The position numbers and the translations under genes are program-made. Source: an uncultured Microbulbifer sp. (lineage in GTDB: Bacteria; Pseudomonadota; Gammaproteobacteria; Pseudomonadales; Cellvibrionaceae). Taken from it: a stretch of DNA of 44,547 bases. The notes beneath the pieces are model-generated. The model did no database searches, was not told the DNA's origin, and saw only the letters and a program-made list of their open reading frames with translations. The stretch is taken from assembly GCF_947498635.1 (NCBI RefSeq), contig NZ_CANMKV010000036.1, positions 1-44,547 on the forward strand, written 5' to 3'. This document shows positions 25,578 to 35,300 of the stretch, one piece after another (the first letter of the stretch is position 1; the number at the start of each line of letters is the position of its first letter).

Positions 25578-26951
25578 GTGAAGCAGAAATCGCCATTCGA
25601 TATTTTTTTTGATGAATACAACGAAGATATTCCAGAGGATCACTTTCCCAGGGATAGTATTTCCGCTCATGCGGCAGAGGCCATAGTGACCAGTGAGACT
25701 TGGTCTGATGCCAAGCCGGCTATGAACCTGTCTTCCTTTGTTACCACATTTACCGAGCCTGAAGCTTTTGAGGTGGCCAAAAACCACTACCTGAAAAATT
25801 ATATCGACCATGACATGTATCCCCAGCTGTTCGCAATGGAAGCGCGTATGGTGCGATGGCTGCATGAATTGTGGAACGGGCCCAAAGATATGGAACCCTA
25901 TGGTGCCGCTACCATAGGGTCCTCTGAGGCTTGTATGCTGGCGGGCTTGGCGCACAAATGGAACTGGCGAAAACAGAGGGAGAAGAGCGGCAAGGATGCA
26001 TCCAAACCAAATCTAGTAACCGGGGCCAACGTACAAATCGTTTGGGAAAAGTTTATGCGCTACTTCGATGTGGAGCCGCGTATAGCACCACTAAAACCTG
26101 GGCAGTATCGATTTAATAGCAAACACCTGGATGAGCTGGTCGATGAAAACACCATTGCCGTGGTGGCGATTGCCGGGCAGACGTTCACCGGGGAAGATGA
26201 CTCCTTCCGGGCGATTCATAATTGGCTGGATCGCCATCAAGAGAAAACCGGCCATGATATTCCCATGCATATTGATGGGGCTTCCGGGGGATTTGTAAAC
26301 CCTTTTTTATATCCAAACTATCATTGGGATTTTCGCCTGCCGAGGGTGAAATCCATCAATGCATCGGGGCATAAGTTTGGGCTGGTGCCGCCAGGGTTGG
26401 GCTGGGTAATATTTCGTGAGCGCTCCGTTTTCGATGAAGACCTGATGTTCTATGTCAATTACCTGGGAGGTGAAATGCCCACGGCCACGTTGAACTTCAG
26501 CAGAAATGCTTCACCGGTTGCCTACCAGTATTATAATTTTATTCGTCTTGGCTTTAAGGGTTATAGGGATATCATGCAACACACGCTGGCCAATGCTCAG
26601 ACGCTGCGTGGCAGATTGGTGGACAGTGGTTACTTCGAGATTATGAATAAAACGCAACGTATACCCGTAGTTGCCATGACCCTGAATACTAAATACACCA
26701 ACTTTAATGAATACGATATTTCCGACAAGGTGCGCGAACGCGGCTGGGTATTGTCGGCCTATTCAATGCCACCCAATGCCCAATCGGTAAATTCCCTGCG
26801 CATCGTAGTGCGCCCTCATCTCAATCTAAACGCCATTCAGGGGCTTGCCGACGATATTATTCACGCGTGTGAATGGTTGGAAAAACATGGTGGCAACGCC
26901 ACACCCCCCAAACTTCATGACCCCCACAAAGTGGCCGCGAGTAAATGTTAA
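25578..26951 (+). CDS. gadB: Glutamate decarboxylase
   Basis: A 457-residue PLP-dependent group II decarboxylase of the GadA/GadB type, close to the usual 466. The PLP-binding lysine is K266 in INASGHKFGLVPPGLGWVIF, and D233 (HIDGASGG) is positioned for the pyridine nitrogen. The N-terminal core has PYGAATIGSSEACMLAGLAHKW. It converts L-glutamate to GABA and CO2 while consuming a proton, typically for acid resistance. AAGGAGG at 25564-25570 fixes the start at GTG 25578; an upstream GTG at 25560 lies before this ribosome binding site. No glutamate/GABA antiporter gene is adjacent, which is unusual for an acid-resistance unit and may point to a metabolic role. Confidence 0.93.
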   Translation: MKQKSPFDIFFDEYNEDIPEDHFPRDSISAHAAEAIVTSETWSDAKPAMNLSSFVTTFTEPEAFEVAKNHYLKNYIDHDMYPQLFAMEARMVRWLHELWNGPKDMEPYGAATIGSSEACMLAGLAHKWNWRKQREKSGKDASKPNLVTGANVQIVWEKFMRYFDVEPRIAPLKPGQYRFNSKHLDELVDENTIAVVAIAGQTFTGEDDSFRAIHNWLDRHQEKTGHDIPMHIDGASGGFVNPFLYPNYHWDFRLPRVKSINASGHKFGLVPPGLGWVIFRERSVFDEDLMFYVNYLGGEMPTATLNFSRNASPVAYQYYNFIRLGFKGYRDIMQHTLANAQTLRGRLVDSGYFEIMNKTQRIPVVAMTLNTKYTNFNEYDISDKVRERGWVLSAYSMPPNAQSVNSLRIVVRPHLNLNAIQGLADDIIHACEWLEKHGGNATPPKLHDPHKVAASKC

Positions 26952-27066
26952 GCGTCGAGGCTATATCGGCTGTGCTTGTTTCATAGCTCAGTCGAGAAGA
27001 GTTAACCATAAGAATACAATTGACTAATTTGAGTCACGGTGTTGATAGAATTTCAAGGTAAATCCT

Positions 27067-27957
27067 ATGAAAAAACGTGTGCTTTACAGTGACTTGCAGG
27101 AACCAGAGGGGCCTGTCTGTCTGCCAGATGGAAAAATCTATGTTGTCGAAATGTCGAGTACGCGTAACTGTGTGAGCCGCATTGATACCTATGGGCGATA
27201 CCAGCAGGTAGGTCATCCCGGATGGCGCCCGAATGGTATGGCAATCGATGGTGATGGCAATTTGTGGATTGCCGGAGCTGGGGTTAAAAAGCTGGTGCGT
27301 ATGCGGCCCGATGGCGTAATCCTCAACACCTATGAGGGGCCTGAGGGTCGCCCCTACCTTTGGCCAAATGATCTGGTGTTTGGTCAAAATGGTTTGCTCT
27401 ATATGACAGACTCCGGGATTGATCCAGACAAATTTTTTCAGGGGCAGACTATTCGTGCTGACTTCCGGGATTGTGAATACGATGGGCGAGTATTTGAAAT
27501 TGATCCCTCTAATGGCCGCGTATTGCGAGTCATTGATTCTGGGTTATCTTTCCCAAATGGCATCGCATTTGATGCTAATGATGTATTGTATGTGGGTGAA
27601 ACCCTAACAGGAAATATTTATCGTTACGATCTTATCTCTTCGGCCTCTATTGAAGCGAAATTGTTTGGCAATGTTGTTATTGGGTCACCGAACGACTGTG
27701 TTGGGCCGGATGGAATGGCTTTTGGCGATGACGGCCAACTCTATTGTGCCGTATTTGGGCAGGGGGATGTGAGTGTCCTCGACTGTGACGGCAGGATTGT
27801 CGAGCGTATTCCAACCTGTGGTATACGTCCCACTAATATCGCATTTTGTGAAGACCGCACGGGTGGAGCGGTAGTAACGGTATTAGATCTCGGCTGCCTG
27901 GAATGGCTGGACCTACCATCCCGAGGCAGAGGTTTGTATCGTCCAAAGCTGAAATGA
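27067..27957 (+). CDS. SMP-30/gluconolactonase/LRE-family protein
   Basis: A 296-residue six-bladed beta-propeller of the SMP-30/gluconolactonase group. Repeated blade motifs are visible: EGPVCLPDGKIYVVE, PNGMAIDGDGNLWIAGAG, WPNDLVFGQNGLLYMTDSG, PNGIAFDANDVLYVGETLTG and DGMAFGDDGQLYCAVFGQG. Metal-site residues typical of the fold (an early Glu, Asn in WPND, Asp in PDGMAF) are present, so lactonase activity is plausible but the substrate is unknown. Its 3' 407 bp is repeated almost exactly at 31291-31697, so its coding end served as one boundary of the duplication that built the rhs island. Confidence 0.85.
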   Translation: MKKRVLYSDLQEPEGPVCLPDGKIYVVEMSSTRNCVSRIDTYGRYQQVGHPGWRPNGMAIDGDGNLWIAGAGVKKLVRMRPDGVILNTYEGPEGRPYLWPNDLVFGQNGLLYMTDSGIDPDKFFQGQTIRADFRDCEYDGRVFEIDPSNGRVLRVIDSGLSFPNGIAFDANDVLYVGETLTGNIYRYDLISSASIEAKLFGNVVIGSPNDCVGPDGMAFGDDGQLYCAVFGQGDVSVLDCDGRIVERIPTCGIRPTNIAFCEDRTGGAVVTVLDLGCLEWLDLPSRGRGLYRPKLK

Positions 27958-28695
27958 CTGTCTTTGGTGCGCTGGTTTTCTATTAAGTTATTAGCGAGTA
28001 TTTCGCTTTTCCCTTTCCCTTCCCCTTTTTCTTAATGTTGCTTTTTATAGGTGGATCTTAAAAGAAAAATTATCTTAATTTCATTTTTTATTTGGGTGGG
28101 TGTTCCTTTTTTATCCTTTTTTTAGTGGTTATTTTCTGTTTGGGCGGTGCAGGCTGTTTGGGGTTTGAGTGAGGTGGCCTGCCAAAGCGATTGGCTGGTA
28201 ATGTGTTTTAGGGGGGGCAAAAAAATTTGAACTTTTCTTCCTTTTTTAGATGTCTTTTTTTAAAACGATTTCCTTTCTTTTTGAGGCTATTTTGTTTTTT
28301 TTATCTTTAAAAACCTTTTAGGTAAAATGACTTTACCTTCCTCGTCTGACCTATAAGTCAAAAGCATCTTTGTTGCACACTTTTGGTTTGTTTGGAAAAT
28401 GTACGGCTATTATACTCCGCGTCCTTCATGGGCGCAGAGTTGATCATGGTAAATACTGCGTGCTGAGTTTGTATGCTAATAAAGATTGCATTGAAAAAAA
28501 TACTACTGAAGCAGTTTAATAAGGTATAAATTCCCATTTTATGGCCTTAAAGGATTGCCCTGTTGATGTCTTTATAGAGATAGTTATGCGCATTTCTTAT
28601 TTTTTCCTGTTGGTCTTTTGTGCCACTTTCTCTTCTGCAGTGCTTGCTGCTTCGGGAATTAAAAAAATGGATATACTGTTTATAGGAGAGATATT
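27551..28695. repeat. Long direct repeat, copy A (SMP-30 3' end + rhs leader + rhs 5' end)
   Basis: About 1.14 kb matching 31291-32429 nearly base for base: only three differences in the 407 coding bases of the SMP-30 part, and a few substitutions and short indels in the T-rich spacer. The two copies lie 3.74 kb apart in the same orientation. The left boundary is abrupt inside the SMP-30 gene; the right ends where copy A meets the IS-like scar. Confidence 0.9.
27958..28540 (+). promoter_or_regulatory. rhs leader region, copy A
   Basis: 583 bp without a gene, very T-rich on this strand. It contains a perfect dyad AGGTAAA (28320-28326)/TTTACCT (28332-28338) and a promoter-like pair TTGTTT (28388-28393), 17-bp spacer, TATACT (28411-28416), then an imperfect GC dyad near 28417-28441. 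All are kept in copy B, which drives the intact rhs, so they are probably the rhs promoter and an operator. Confidence 0.5.
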
Positions 28696-30331
28696 GTAGC
28701 GGTCCACTAAAAACGGACACCAATTTAGGTGGTAAAGTGACAGAGACCTAGTATATCGGCGGATCGAGCGCATCCAGAAGTCCGGCAACCCCAATGAGAT
28801 CGAGTGGAAGCGTCACCTGGTGGGCACGGCAGTCTATACCGTAAAAACCGACAAGGAACTCAAGGTACTCTCGACCGATAAGCTGTTCCTTTATAAGGGC
28901 CACCATGGACCTGATTACCGATAAAGTCGGTAAAGTGGTGCAGGAAATGTCCTTCGATGCCTGGGGGCAGCGCCGTAACAGCGCCAACTGGAATGCGTTA
29001 TCCCTGGCTGAACTTTCAAACTTCGATCACAGCCGTACCACCCGTGGTTACACCGGCCATGAAATGCTGGATGAGGTAGGGCTGATTCATATGAATGGCC
29101 GCATCTATGATCCGCGTTTGGGACGTTTTATGCAGGCGGATCCGTTTATCCAGGCCACTGCCGATACGCAGATGAATAACCGTTATAGCTATGTGCGGAA
29201 TAATTCTTTAAATGCGACTGATCCAAGTGGTTATTTTGTCCTCTAATTGCAGCTGCTCTAGCTATTGCACTGGATGTGCAATTAGTGACTGCTGCAATCA
29301 TGGTTGGGGTTGCTGGTTTTGCTGAAGCTATGATCAATGGGGCATCTTTCTCAGATGCAATTGTCTCAGGAATCTCTTCAGCAGCGCTAACTTATTTGGG
29401 GGGTGGCGGAGGTGGGTATATTGATCTGCTTGGCGCAACAGGAAGGCAGTTCCTTATTGAAGGTCTAAAATTCGGTTTTGTTGGAGGTATTACCTCAATT
29501 CTTCAAGGTGGAAAGTTTGGGCATGGATTCGCATCGGCTTTTATTGGAGGGCTTACTGGTGGAATTCCTGGGTTGCAAGGAAATGCTGCAATGCAAATTT
29601 TTGGTCGAACAGTCGTAGCTGCTGCTACCGGGGGAACTATCAGTAAGGTCACTGGTGGTAAGTTTGCTAATGGAGCAAAGTCGTGAGCATTTAATGCATT
29701 TAATGCATTGAGTACAGGTATAGCTGGTCGATATCAAGAAGGGTTGGCTAGCCGTGTAGAACAAAATAGACCCCAAATAGATCATGGTGAGATAGAGCTG
29801 GAAATCGGTGTCAAAACGGTTGATATGACAGTAGAACTAGACATTTCTCCTTCCTACGATCCGGAATTTGGAGCTCCTTATACTGTTGGGCGCAAAGAGA
29901 TTCCACAAACAGATATGTCAATTCCAAGTTGGGGGTCTGCAAAAGTTGGTTATAGTTATGGAATTAAAGATCCGTTTGGACCTAGAGCAAATACTGGACT
30001 CCTTGGCACTGAACTACATGTAAGTGGCTGGAACCAGAGCTTGGTAAATCAAGCTCATTCACAAGTTGTAACCGCTATTGCTGTAGCAACTTTAGCTCCA
30101 CTAGTAATAGGTGAGGGGGTTGGCGCTGGAGTAGTATATCTGGGAAGTCCTGCGGGAAAGGCTGTTGCTTTCCGAGTCTTAACGGTTATGGCTGAAATCC
30201 AGGGAACACCTGGTATTGGAGCACCATCATCGATTCTTAAAAGTGCTGCAATGGCAGATGCAGTAATGGGAAGTTCAGTAGTTCCTAGAGTCGTGGCACC
30301 TGCAGTTGGGGCTGTATTGGTAGTGGAATAG
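28541..30331 (+). pseudogene. Decayed rhs gene with an alternative C-terminal toxin tip
   Basis: The first about 150 bp match the intact rhs start, including the Sec signal (MRISYFFLLVFCATFSSAVL), then stop at TAG 28697. A scar replaces about 5.5 kb. From 28735 the Rhs core resumes (matching 37915-38425), with a Trp-to-stop change (CCTAGTATATC), a 1-nt loss and a short deletion before ATG 28905. After DPSGYF a frameshift occurs at about 29240. The frame then encodes a Gly/Ala-rich linker (LQGGKFGHGFASA, VTGGKFANGAKS) like that of the intact protein, is broken by a single TGA at 29684, and continues in frame to 30331. That last part, about 213 residues, is a tip unrelated to the active one, with hydrophobic C-terminal segments. 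At least five lesions make it non-functional as a full toxin. Confidence 0.85.
28695..28734. other. IS-end-like scar at the rhs deletion
   Basis: About 40 bp with no counterpart in the intact rhs gene, beginning TGTAGCGGTCCACTAAAAAC and continuing GGACACCAATTTAGG. It begins with TG and resembles the terminal inverted repeats of some IS3-family elements (resemblance from memory, unverified). It sits exactly at the junction between the rhs 5' end and the core, so an insertion followed by an adjacent deletion may have removed the middle of the gene. Confidence 0.4.
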
Positions 30332-30335
30332 AACC

Positions 30336-30701
30336 ATGAATAGTAGTCAAAAATTGAAGATCGTTTTTTATTCTTTGAAGGGGTATTTGAGCTGGCTAGT
30401 ATTTTTGGTCATAGTTTTTTTTGTACTTTTTATGATATTCAAGTCGACAAGCAACTTAACTGCAGGTAAGTCCTTTATGGCTGAGGTGATTTTTTCTGAG
30501 AGCACTGGATATGCTGGAGGGACCCAGGGATTGACATTATATCTTTTATCGGTGAGGGAGCTGGATAGAGAGTTAAATAACGTTTGGTCAAATGATTTCT
30601 TCAGCTCTGGTTCAAGGGTTTGTATTCAAGAAGTACTTAAGAATAGCAAGGTGGTTGTGCGTTACAAGGTTGTGAACGAAAGTAATTGTGATGTTAACTA
30701 G
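30336..30701 (+). CDS. Membrane protein, probable immunity partner of the displaced Rhs tip
   Basis: A 121-residue protein with one N-terminal transmembrane helix (LSWLVFLVIVFFVLFMIFKS, about 18-37) and an extracytoplasmic C-terminal domain with two cysteines (RVCIQEVL, ESNCDVN). It starts 4 nt after the end of the alternative Rhs tip, the position expected for a cognate immunity gene. A paralogue about 90% identical lies at 42669-43037 without a toxin. I recognise no family. The immunity role is inference from position and duplication. Confidence 0.65.
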   Translation: MNSSQKLKIVFYSLKGYLSWLVFLVIVFFVLFMIFKSTSNLTAGKSFMAEVIFSESTGYAGGTQGLTLYLLSVRELDRELNNVWSNDFFSSGSRVCIQEVLKNSKVVVRYKVVNESNCDVN

Positions 30702-30874
30702 CGAAGCATTTTAAGGGTTAGGGCGCAATATTGGTGCCATGTGGTTCTCTGTGGATAGAGCAATATTTGGGTGTAGGCTCAGCTTTCGAGGTGAGGGTTG
30801 GATTGAGTGTAATTCGTATGTTATCTCGGTCGCTACAAGTGATTTTACTGTTTAAGTAATGGTGTAAGGTGTTA

Positions 30875-31200
30875 ATGGTGAGTGTACTTAAGAAGTATTT
30901 AATTTTAGGGTTGCTTCTTTTAAGCGTTACGGCGGTCGCCTATGAAGGGCCGTATACTACGGATGGATCTCCTTGGGCTAGGGTGGCATCCAATGGTACC
31001 TTTGCAATTTACCCTATGCCTACTGTCGCTAGCTGTTTTGACGATAAAGTCAGTATTGTCCATATGGAGGGTCCAGAGATGAAGGGCATGGTGATGTCTT
31101 TGGTGCTTGCTGCATAAAGCTCTGGTAGGGTGGCGAACGTTTGAGGGGGAAGTTTGTATCAGTATATTGTAGCGATATAAGTGTACGTTTATCGTAATTG
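30875..31200 (+). pseudogene. Broken small exported protein (AYEGPF/PMP family)
   Basis: Begins MVSVLKKYLILGLLLLSVTA with a Sec signal, then AYEGPYTTDGSPWARVASNG and FAIYPMPTVASCFDDKVSI, closely matching the intact 110-residue gene at 41707. The frame stops at TAA 31115, where the intact relative has CAA (Gln), and further stops follow, so about 25 C-terminal residues are lost. It follows the 121-residue membrane protein; the same gene pair recurs at 42669-43540. Confidence 0.75.
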
Positions 31201-31276
31201 AATTTTTCATCTAAAAAGAAAATGGATTTTTGCATGTGAGCCTCAGGCTATTTATGGGGTGCGTAGGTGAAAATAT

Positions 31277-31290
31277 GGGGTCAGAGTACA
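31277..31290 (+). other. GGGGTCA-type junction motif (copy 1)
   Basis: GGGGTCAGAGTACA sits immediately before the point (31291) where homology to the SMP-30 gene begins. Related motifs occur at 40236 (GGGGTCAAAGTAAA) and 43817 (GGGGTCAAGTTACA), each at a boundary between island segments. Confidence 0.45.
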
Positions 31291-31697
31291 TCCCAAATGG
31301 CATCGCATTTGATGCTAATGATGTATTGTATGTGGGTGAAACCCTAACAGGAAATATTTATCGTTACGATCTTATCTCTTCGGCCTCTATTGAAGCGAAA
31401 TTGTTTGGCAATGTTGTTATTGGGTCACCGAACGACTGTGTTGGGCCGGATGGAATGGCTTTTGGCGATGACGGCCAACTCTATTGTGCCGTATTTGGGC
31501 AGGGGGATGTGAGTGTCCTCGACTGTGACGGCAGGATTGTCGAGCGTATTCCAACCTGTGGTATACGTCCCACTAATATCGCATTTTGTGAAGACCGTAC
31601 GGGTGGAGCGGTAGTAACGGTATTAGATCTCGGCCTCCTGGAATGGCTGGACCTACCATGCCGAGGCAGAGGTTTGTATCGTCCAAAGCTGAAATGA
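31291..31697 (+). pseudogene. SMP-30 gene fragment (3' half)
   Basis: Matches residues about 163-296 of the intact SMP-30 gene at 27551-27957 with only three base differences. It lacks the first half of the propeller, so cannot fold as an SMP-30 enzyme. An open frame extends upstream to 31230 but is unrelated sequence. It is a passenger of the rhs duplication. Confidence 0.9.
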
Positions 31698-32318
31698 CTG
31701 TCTTTGGCGCGTTGGTTTTCTATTAAGTTATTAGCGAGTGTTTCGTTTTTCCCTTTTTCTTTTTCTTAATGTTGCTTTTTTAGGTGGATCTTAGAAGACA
31801 AATCATCTCAATTTCTTTTTTTATTTGGGTGGGTGTTCCTTTTTTATCCGTTTTTAAGTGGTTATTTTCTGTTTGGGCGGTGCAGGCTGTTTGGGGTTTG
31901 AGTGAGGTAGCCTGCCAAAGCGATTGGCTGGTAATGTGTTTTAGGGGGCGCAAAAAAATTTGAACTTTTCTTCCTTTTTTAGATGCCTTTTTTTAAAACA
32001 ATTTCCTTTCTTTTTAAGGCTATTTTGTTTTTTTTGTCTTTAAAAACCTTTTAGGTAAAATGACTTTACCTTCCTCGTCTGACCTATAAGTCAAAAGCAT
32101 CTTTGTTGCACACTTTTGGTTTGTTTGGAAAATGTACGGCTATTATACTCCGCGTCCTTCTTGGGCGCAGAGTTGATCATGGTAAATGCTGCGTGCTGAG
32201 TTTGTATGCTAATAAAGATTGCATTGAAAAAAATACTACTGAAGCAGTTTAATAAGGTATAAATTCCTATTTTATGGCCTTAAAGGATTGCCCTGTTGAT
32301 GTCTTTGTAGAGATAGTT
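31698..32318 (+). promoter_or_regulatory. rhs leader and promoter region, copy B
   Basis: About 620 bp ahead of the intact rhs. Keeps the dyad AGGTAAA (32053-32059)/TTTACCT (32065-32071) and the promoter-like TTGTTT (32121-32126), 17-bp spacer, TATACT (32144-32149). Transcription would begin near 32156, giving a leader of about 160 nt. No gene is seen. Confidence 0.5.
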
Positions 32319-35300
32319 ATGCGCATTTCTTATTTTTTCCTGTTGGTCCTTTGTGCCACTTTCTCTTCTGCAGTGCTTGCTGCTTCGGGAATTCAAAAAA
32401 ATGGATATACGGTTTATAAAGGAGATATAGATGATGATGGGCGTGAAGATCTATATTTTGAGTATAACCGACCGATAATTCTTATTCATGGAGACATAAT
32501 TACCCCTCTGGTAATGCCTCAACTTCCGAACTTTGTCTTGTATTTAAAAAGGGATAAAGAGAGTTATGAAGACCCGGAGGAGGTAACCCTAACGGAACTG
32601 GAAATCGCAAATCTTGAAAAATTAGATGGGGGCCTTTCACTACTGGGCGACTTTAATGGTGACGGCGCAACAGATCTATTGCTTCTTGCAGCTATGCCTC
32701 TCGTCATACATGCTCAGGGGAATGGTTTGCCAGTACTGATGCAAACCCTCTCTACTGATAATAGCGATGACACAATTTCTTATGCAGCAGCCATCCTGGC
32801 CAGTGTAGGCGTCGACTCTGTATTGGTGCAGGATAAAAATGAGGATGGGAGAGAAGACATCACTGCGGGAGATTTTGTTTTCCATGCCGATGAATCTGGC
32901 ACCTTTGGTGAATATTCCACTCCGGCCAATATCCAAACGCCCAATATGGCAGGGGCTTCTGGTGGTCAATTCCGAGTCAATGAATCCGGCGCGGCAACTT
33001 ATGCCTTTCCAATAGCAACTGCCGCAGGCACAGCGGGAGTTGTACCCGAGATTTCACTGAGCTATAGCAGTAGTGGTGGTAATGGTCTGGTTGGTAAAGG
33101 CTGGGGTATTGGTGGCCTATCTGGAATTTCTCGTTGCCGTCAGACACTGTCAATTGACGGTAGTGTTGGGCCCATTAACTGGACCGAGTCCGACAGGTTC
33201 TGTCTGGATGGACAGCGCCTAATAATTGAAAGTGGTTCTCAATATGGCGCTGTTGGCGCGACATATAAAACGGAAATGGATTCTTTTGCCAGAGTCACAT
33301 CAATAGGTGGCAGCCCTGGTAAGCCATCTTATTTTAAAGTGGAGCGCAAGGATGGTTCAGTTAGTTATTACGGCAATAGTAGTGACTCCAAGCAGCTTGC
33401 AGGTAGCAATGTACTCACTTGGGCCCAGAATCGTTTTGAGGATAATGTCGGCAACCCTATTGAGTTTTTGTATGAGGGTAATTCGGAATCAGGGCACCGT
33501 GTTAGGTCTATCCGCTATGCCTACGGTTCGGGCTCCTATGAAGCAGAAGTAGAATTTTTCTATGAAGATCGCCCTGAGCACCTTCGTGGCTTTACCGCAG
33601 GCTATGAATTCATTACCACCAAGCGTCTGGAAAAAATTGTCTCAAGCTCCAATGGCAAAGTGATTCGCGAGTACAATCTAGGATACAACCCAGTCCTGCC
33701 CTTTGTTCCCCGTGAAAAGTATAATGATAGAACCTCATTGCTAACCTCATTACAGGAATGTGTAGGTTCAAGCTGCCTTCCCGCAATTAGCTTCGAATGG
33801 CTGCAGGCGCCGTGGAGGCAATATGGAGATAAGTCGGAAGCTATTGACTTTTCACCCACTAAGCATCGCTTCCTGAGTGATTATAAATACGCCGATTTTA
33901 ATGGCGATGGTAAGCAGGATATTGTCTGGATCGAAGGGTATGCTGATGATGGGAGCGATACCGATATTCGCGTTAAATATGCGCTCTCATACGGATCTGT
34001 TTTCATCAAGCAGGACTTCACAGGCGGTGCATTTTCTTCGGAATACTTCACCCAGTCCAATGTTGATGAGGGATTCGCCATACGAGTATTGGATTTTAAC
34101 GGTGACGGTCGCCATGATCTGGCGATATATGATCCACGCTCCAGTTATGGTCTGCCTGCGAAATCTTGGCTTGTCTTCCTAAGTCGCTACGATACTGGGA
34201 GTAAACGCTGGAAGCTGCACTCCTCGCCGATTGCTACCGACCGAACAAATAAAGATGCCATCTTTGCCGACTTTAACGGCGATGGTCTGGCAGATTATAT
34301 CTCTGTGAGCTACAGCAAAAGTTCTGGGGCGAAAGTAGTTGTACGCCTTTTGGAGTCCGTAGGTAGGGCGGTTTCCTCAAAAAATTACTATAAATTCAGT
34401 GATGAATACACCAGTTACCCATTGAATATTTCTGGCGCTGCCAGCATGAAGTCCAGTGGCCGTCTGCCCGATACCTTGGGCGATTTTAATGGTGATGGCG
34501 CTATGGATATTCTGGTGGCCACTTCCGCTGGATTCGAAGCCGCCGTATTTGATCAAGAGGCACAGGAATTCCGCTCTATCGGCGTGCTCTCGACGACGAA
34601 TACTTCAAAAAGCCCAATTGCTATAGATATAAATGGCGATGGCCTCACGGATATTGCCTACCCTGGAAATTCCGGCAGCTTTTATAGCAAAATCAGCACT
34701 GGCACAGGCTTTAAGGATTTGGGATACCTTGGAAGTAGCAGGGGCTCCTTTGTAGACCTGAATAACGATGGTTATCAGGATTTCGTCTGGCCGGTTTCTT
34801 CTCCTTGGAATGATGTGAAAGTTCGCTACTTTGATCAAAATACCGGCGAATTTATTGACTCTTCCGATAGCAGACTTTTTGATCATCTCTCTGATTGCTC
34901 GGGCAGTGCTACCTATTGTGGCACGATAGCTTCTAATGACATGATATGGTTTGCGGACACGAATGGCGATGGAGAGGCCGATTATCATCGCTATGATGCA
35001 TCCAGTGGTATCGTTTACACTCGCCTGGATAATACCCGCGATTCTCAATATAAGAATATTCCGCGGAATGTGATTAATAAGATTGATAATGGTCTTGGTA
35101 ATGTTACCAATATCACTTATCAGAACATGCGGTACGATGAGCTTTACACCCGCTTGGACGTAGCAGCGGCAGGCAGCACGGATGCTTTCTATACCGCACT
35201 GAATGGCGATTGGGATCTGCCTGCCGATAGCCACACTTTAGGTAAAGATAAGCCGGTATTGGATATTCTGAGCCCTATGTACCTGGTTGCTAAGGTGGAG

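Larger units (their letters stand above)
31291..32429. repeat. Long direct repeat, copy B
   Basis: Second copy of the 1.14-kb block at 27551-28695. Differences are concentrated in the pyrimidine-rich stretch after the SMP-30 stop (short indels). High identity in non-coding DNA implies a recent event or ongoing gene conversion. Confidence 0.9.

Noticed and set aside
31230..31697. A complete 155-residue protein starting upstream of the SMP-30 fragment
   Set aside because: The first about 20 codons are unrelated leader sequence and the rest is only half a propeller, so it is treated as a gene fragment.
34605..35234. A 209-codon open frame on the minus strand inside rhs, and similar ones at 37524-38084 and 32676-32969
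   Set aside because: They lie opposite repeated coding sequence, have no ribosome binding site or family features and follow the codon pattern of the rhs gene on the other strand.
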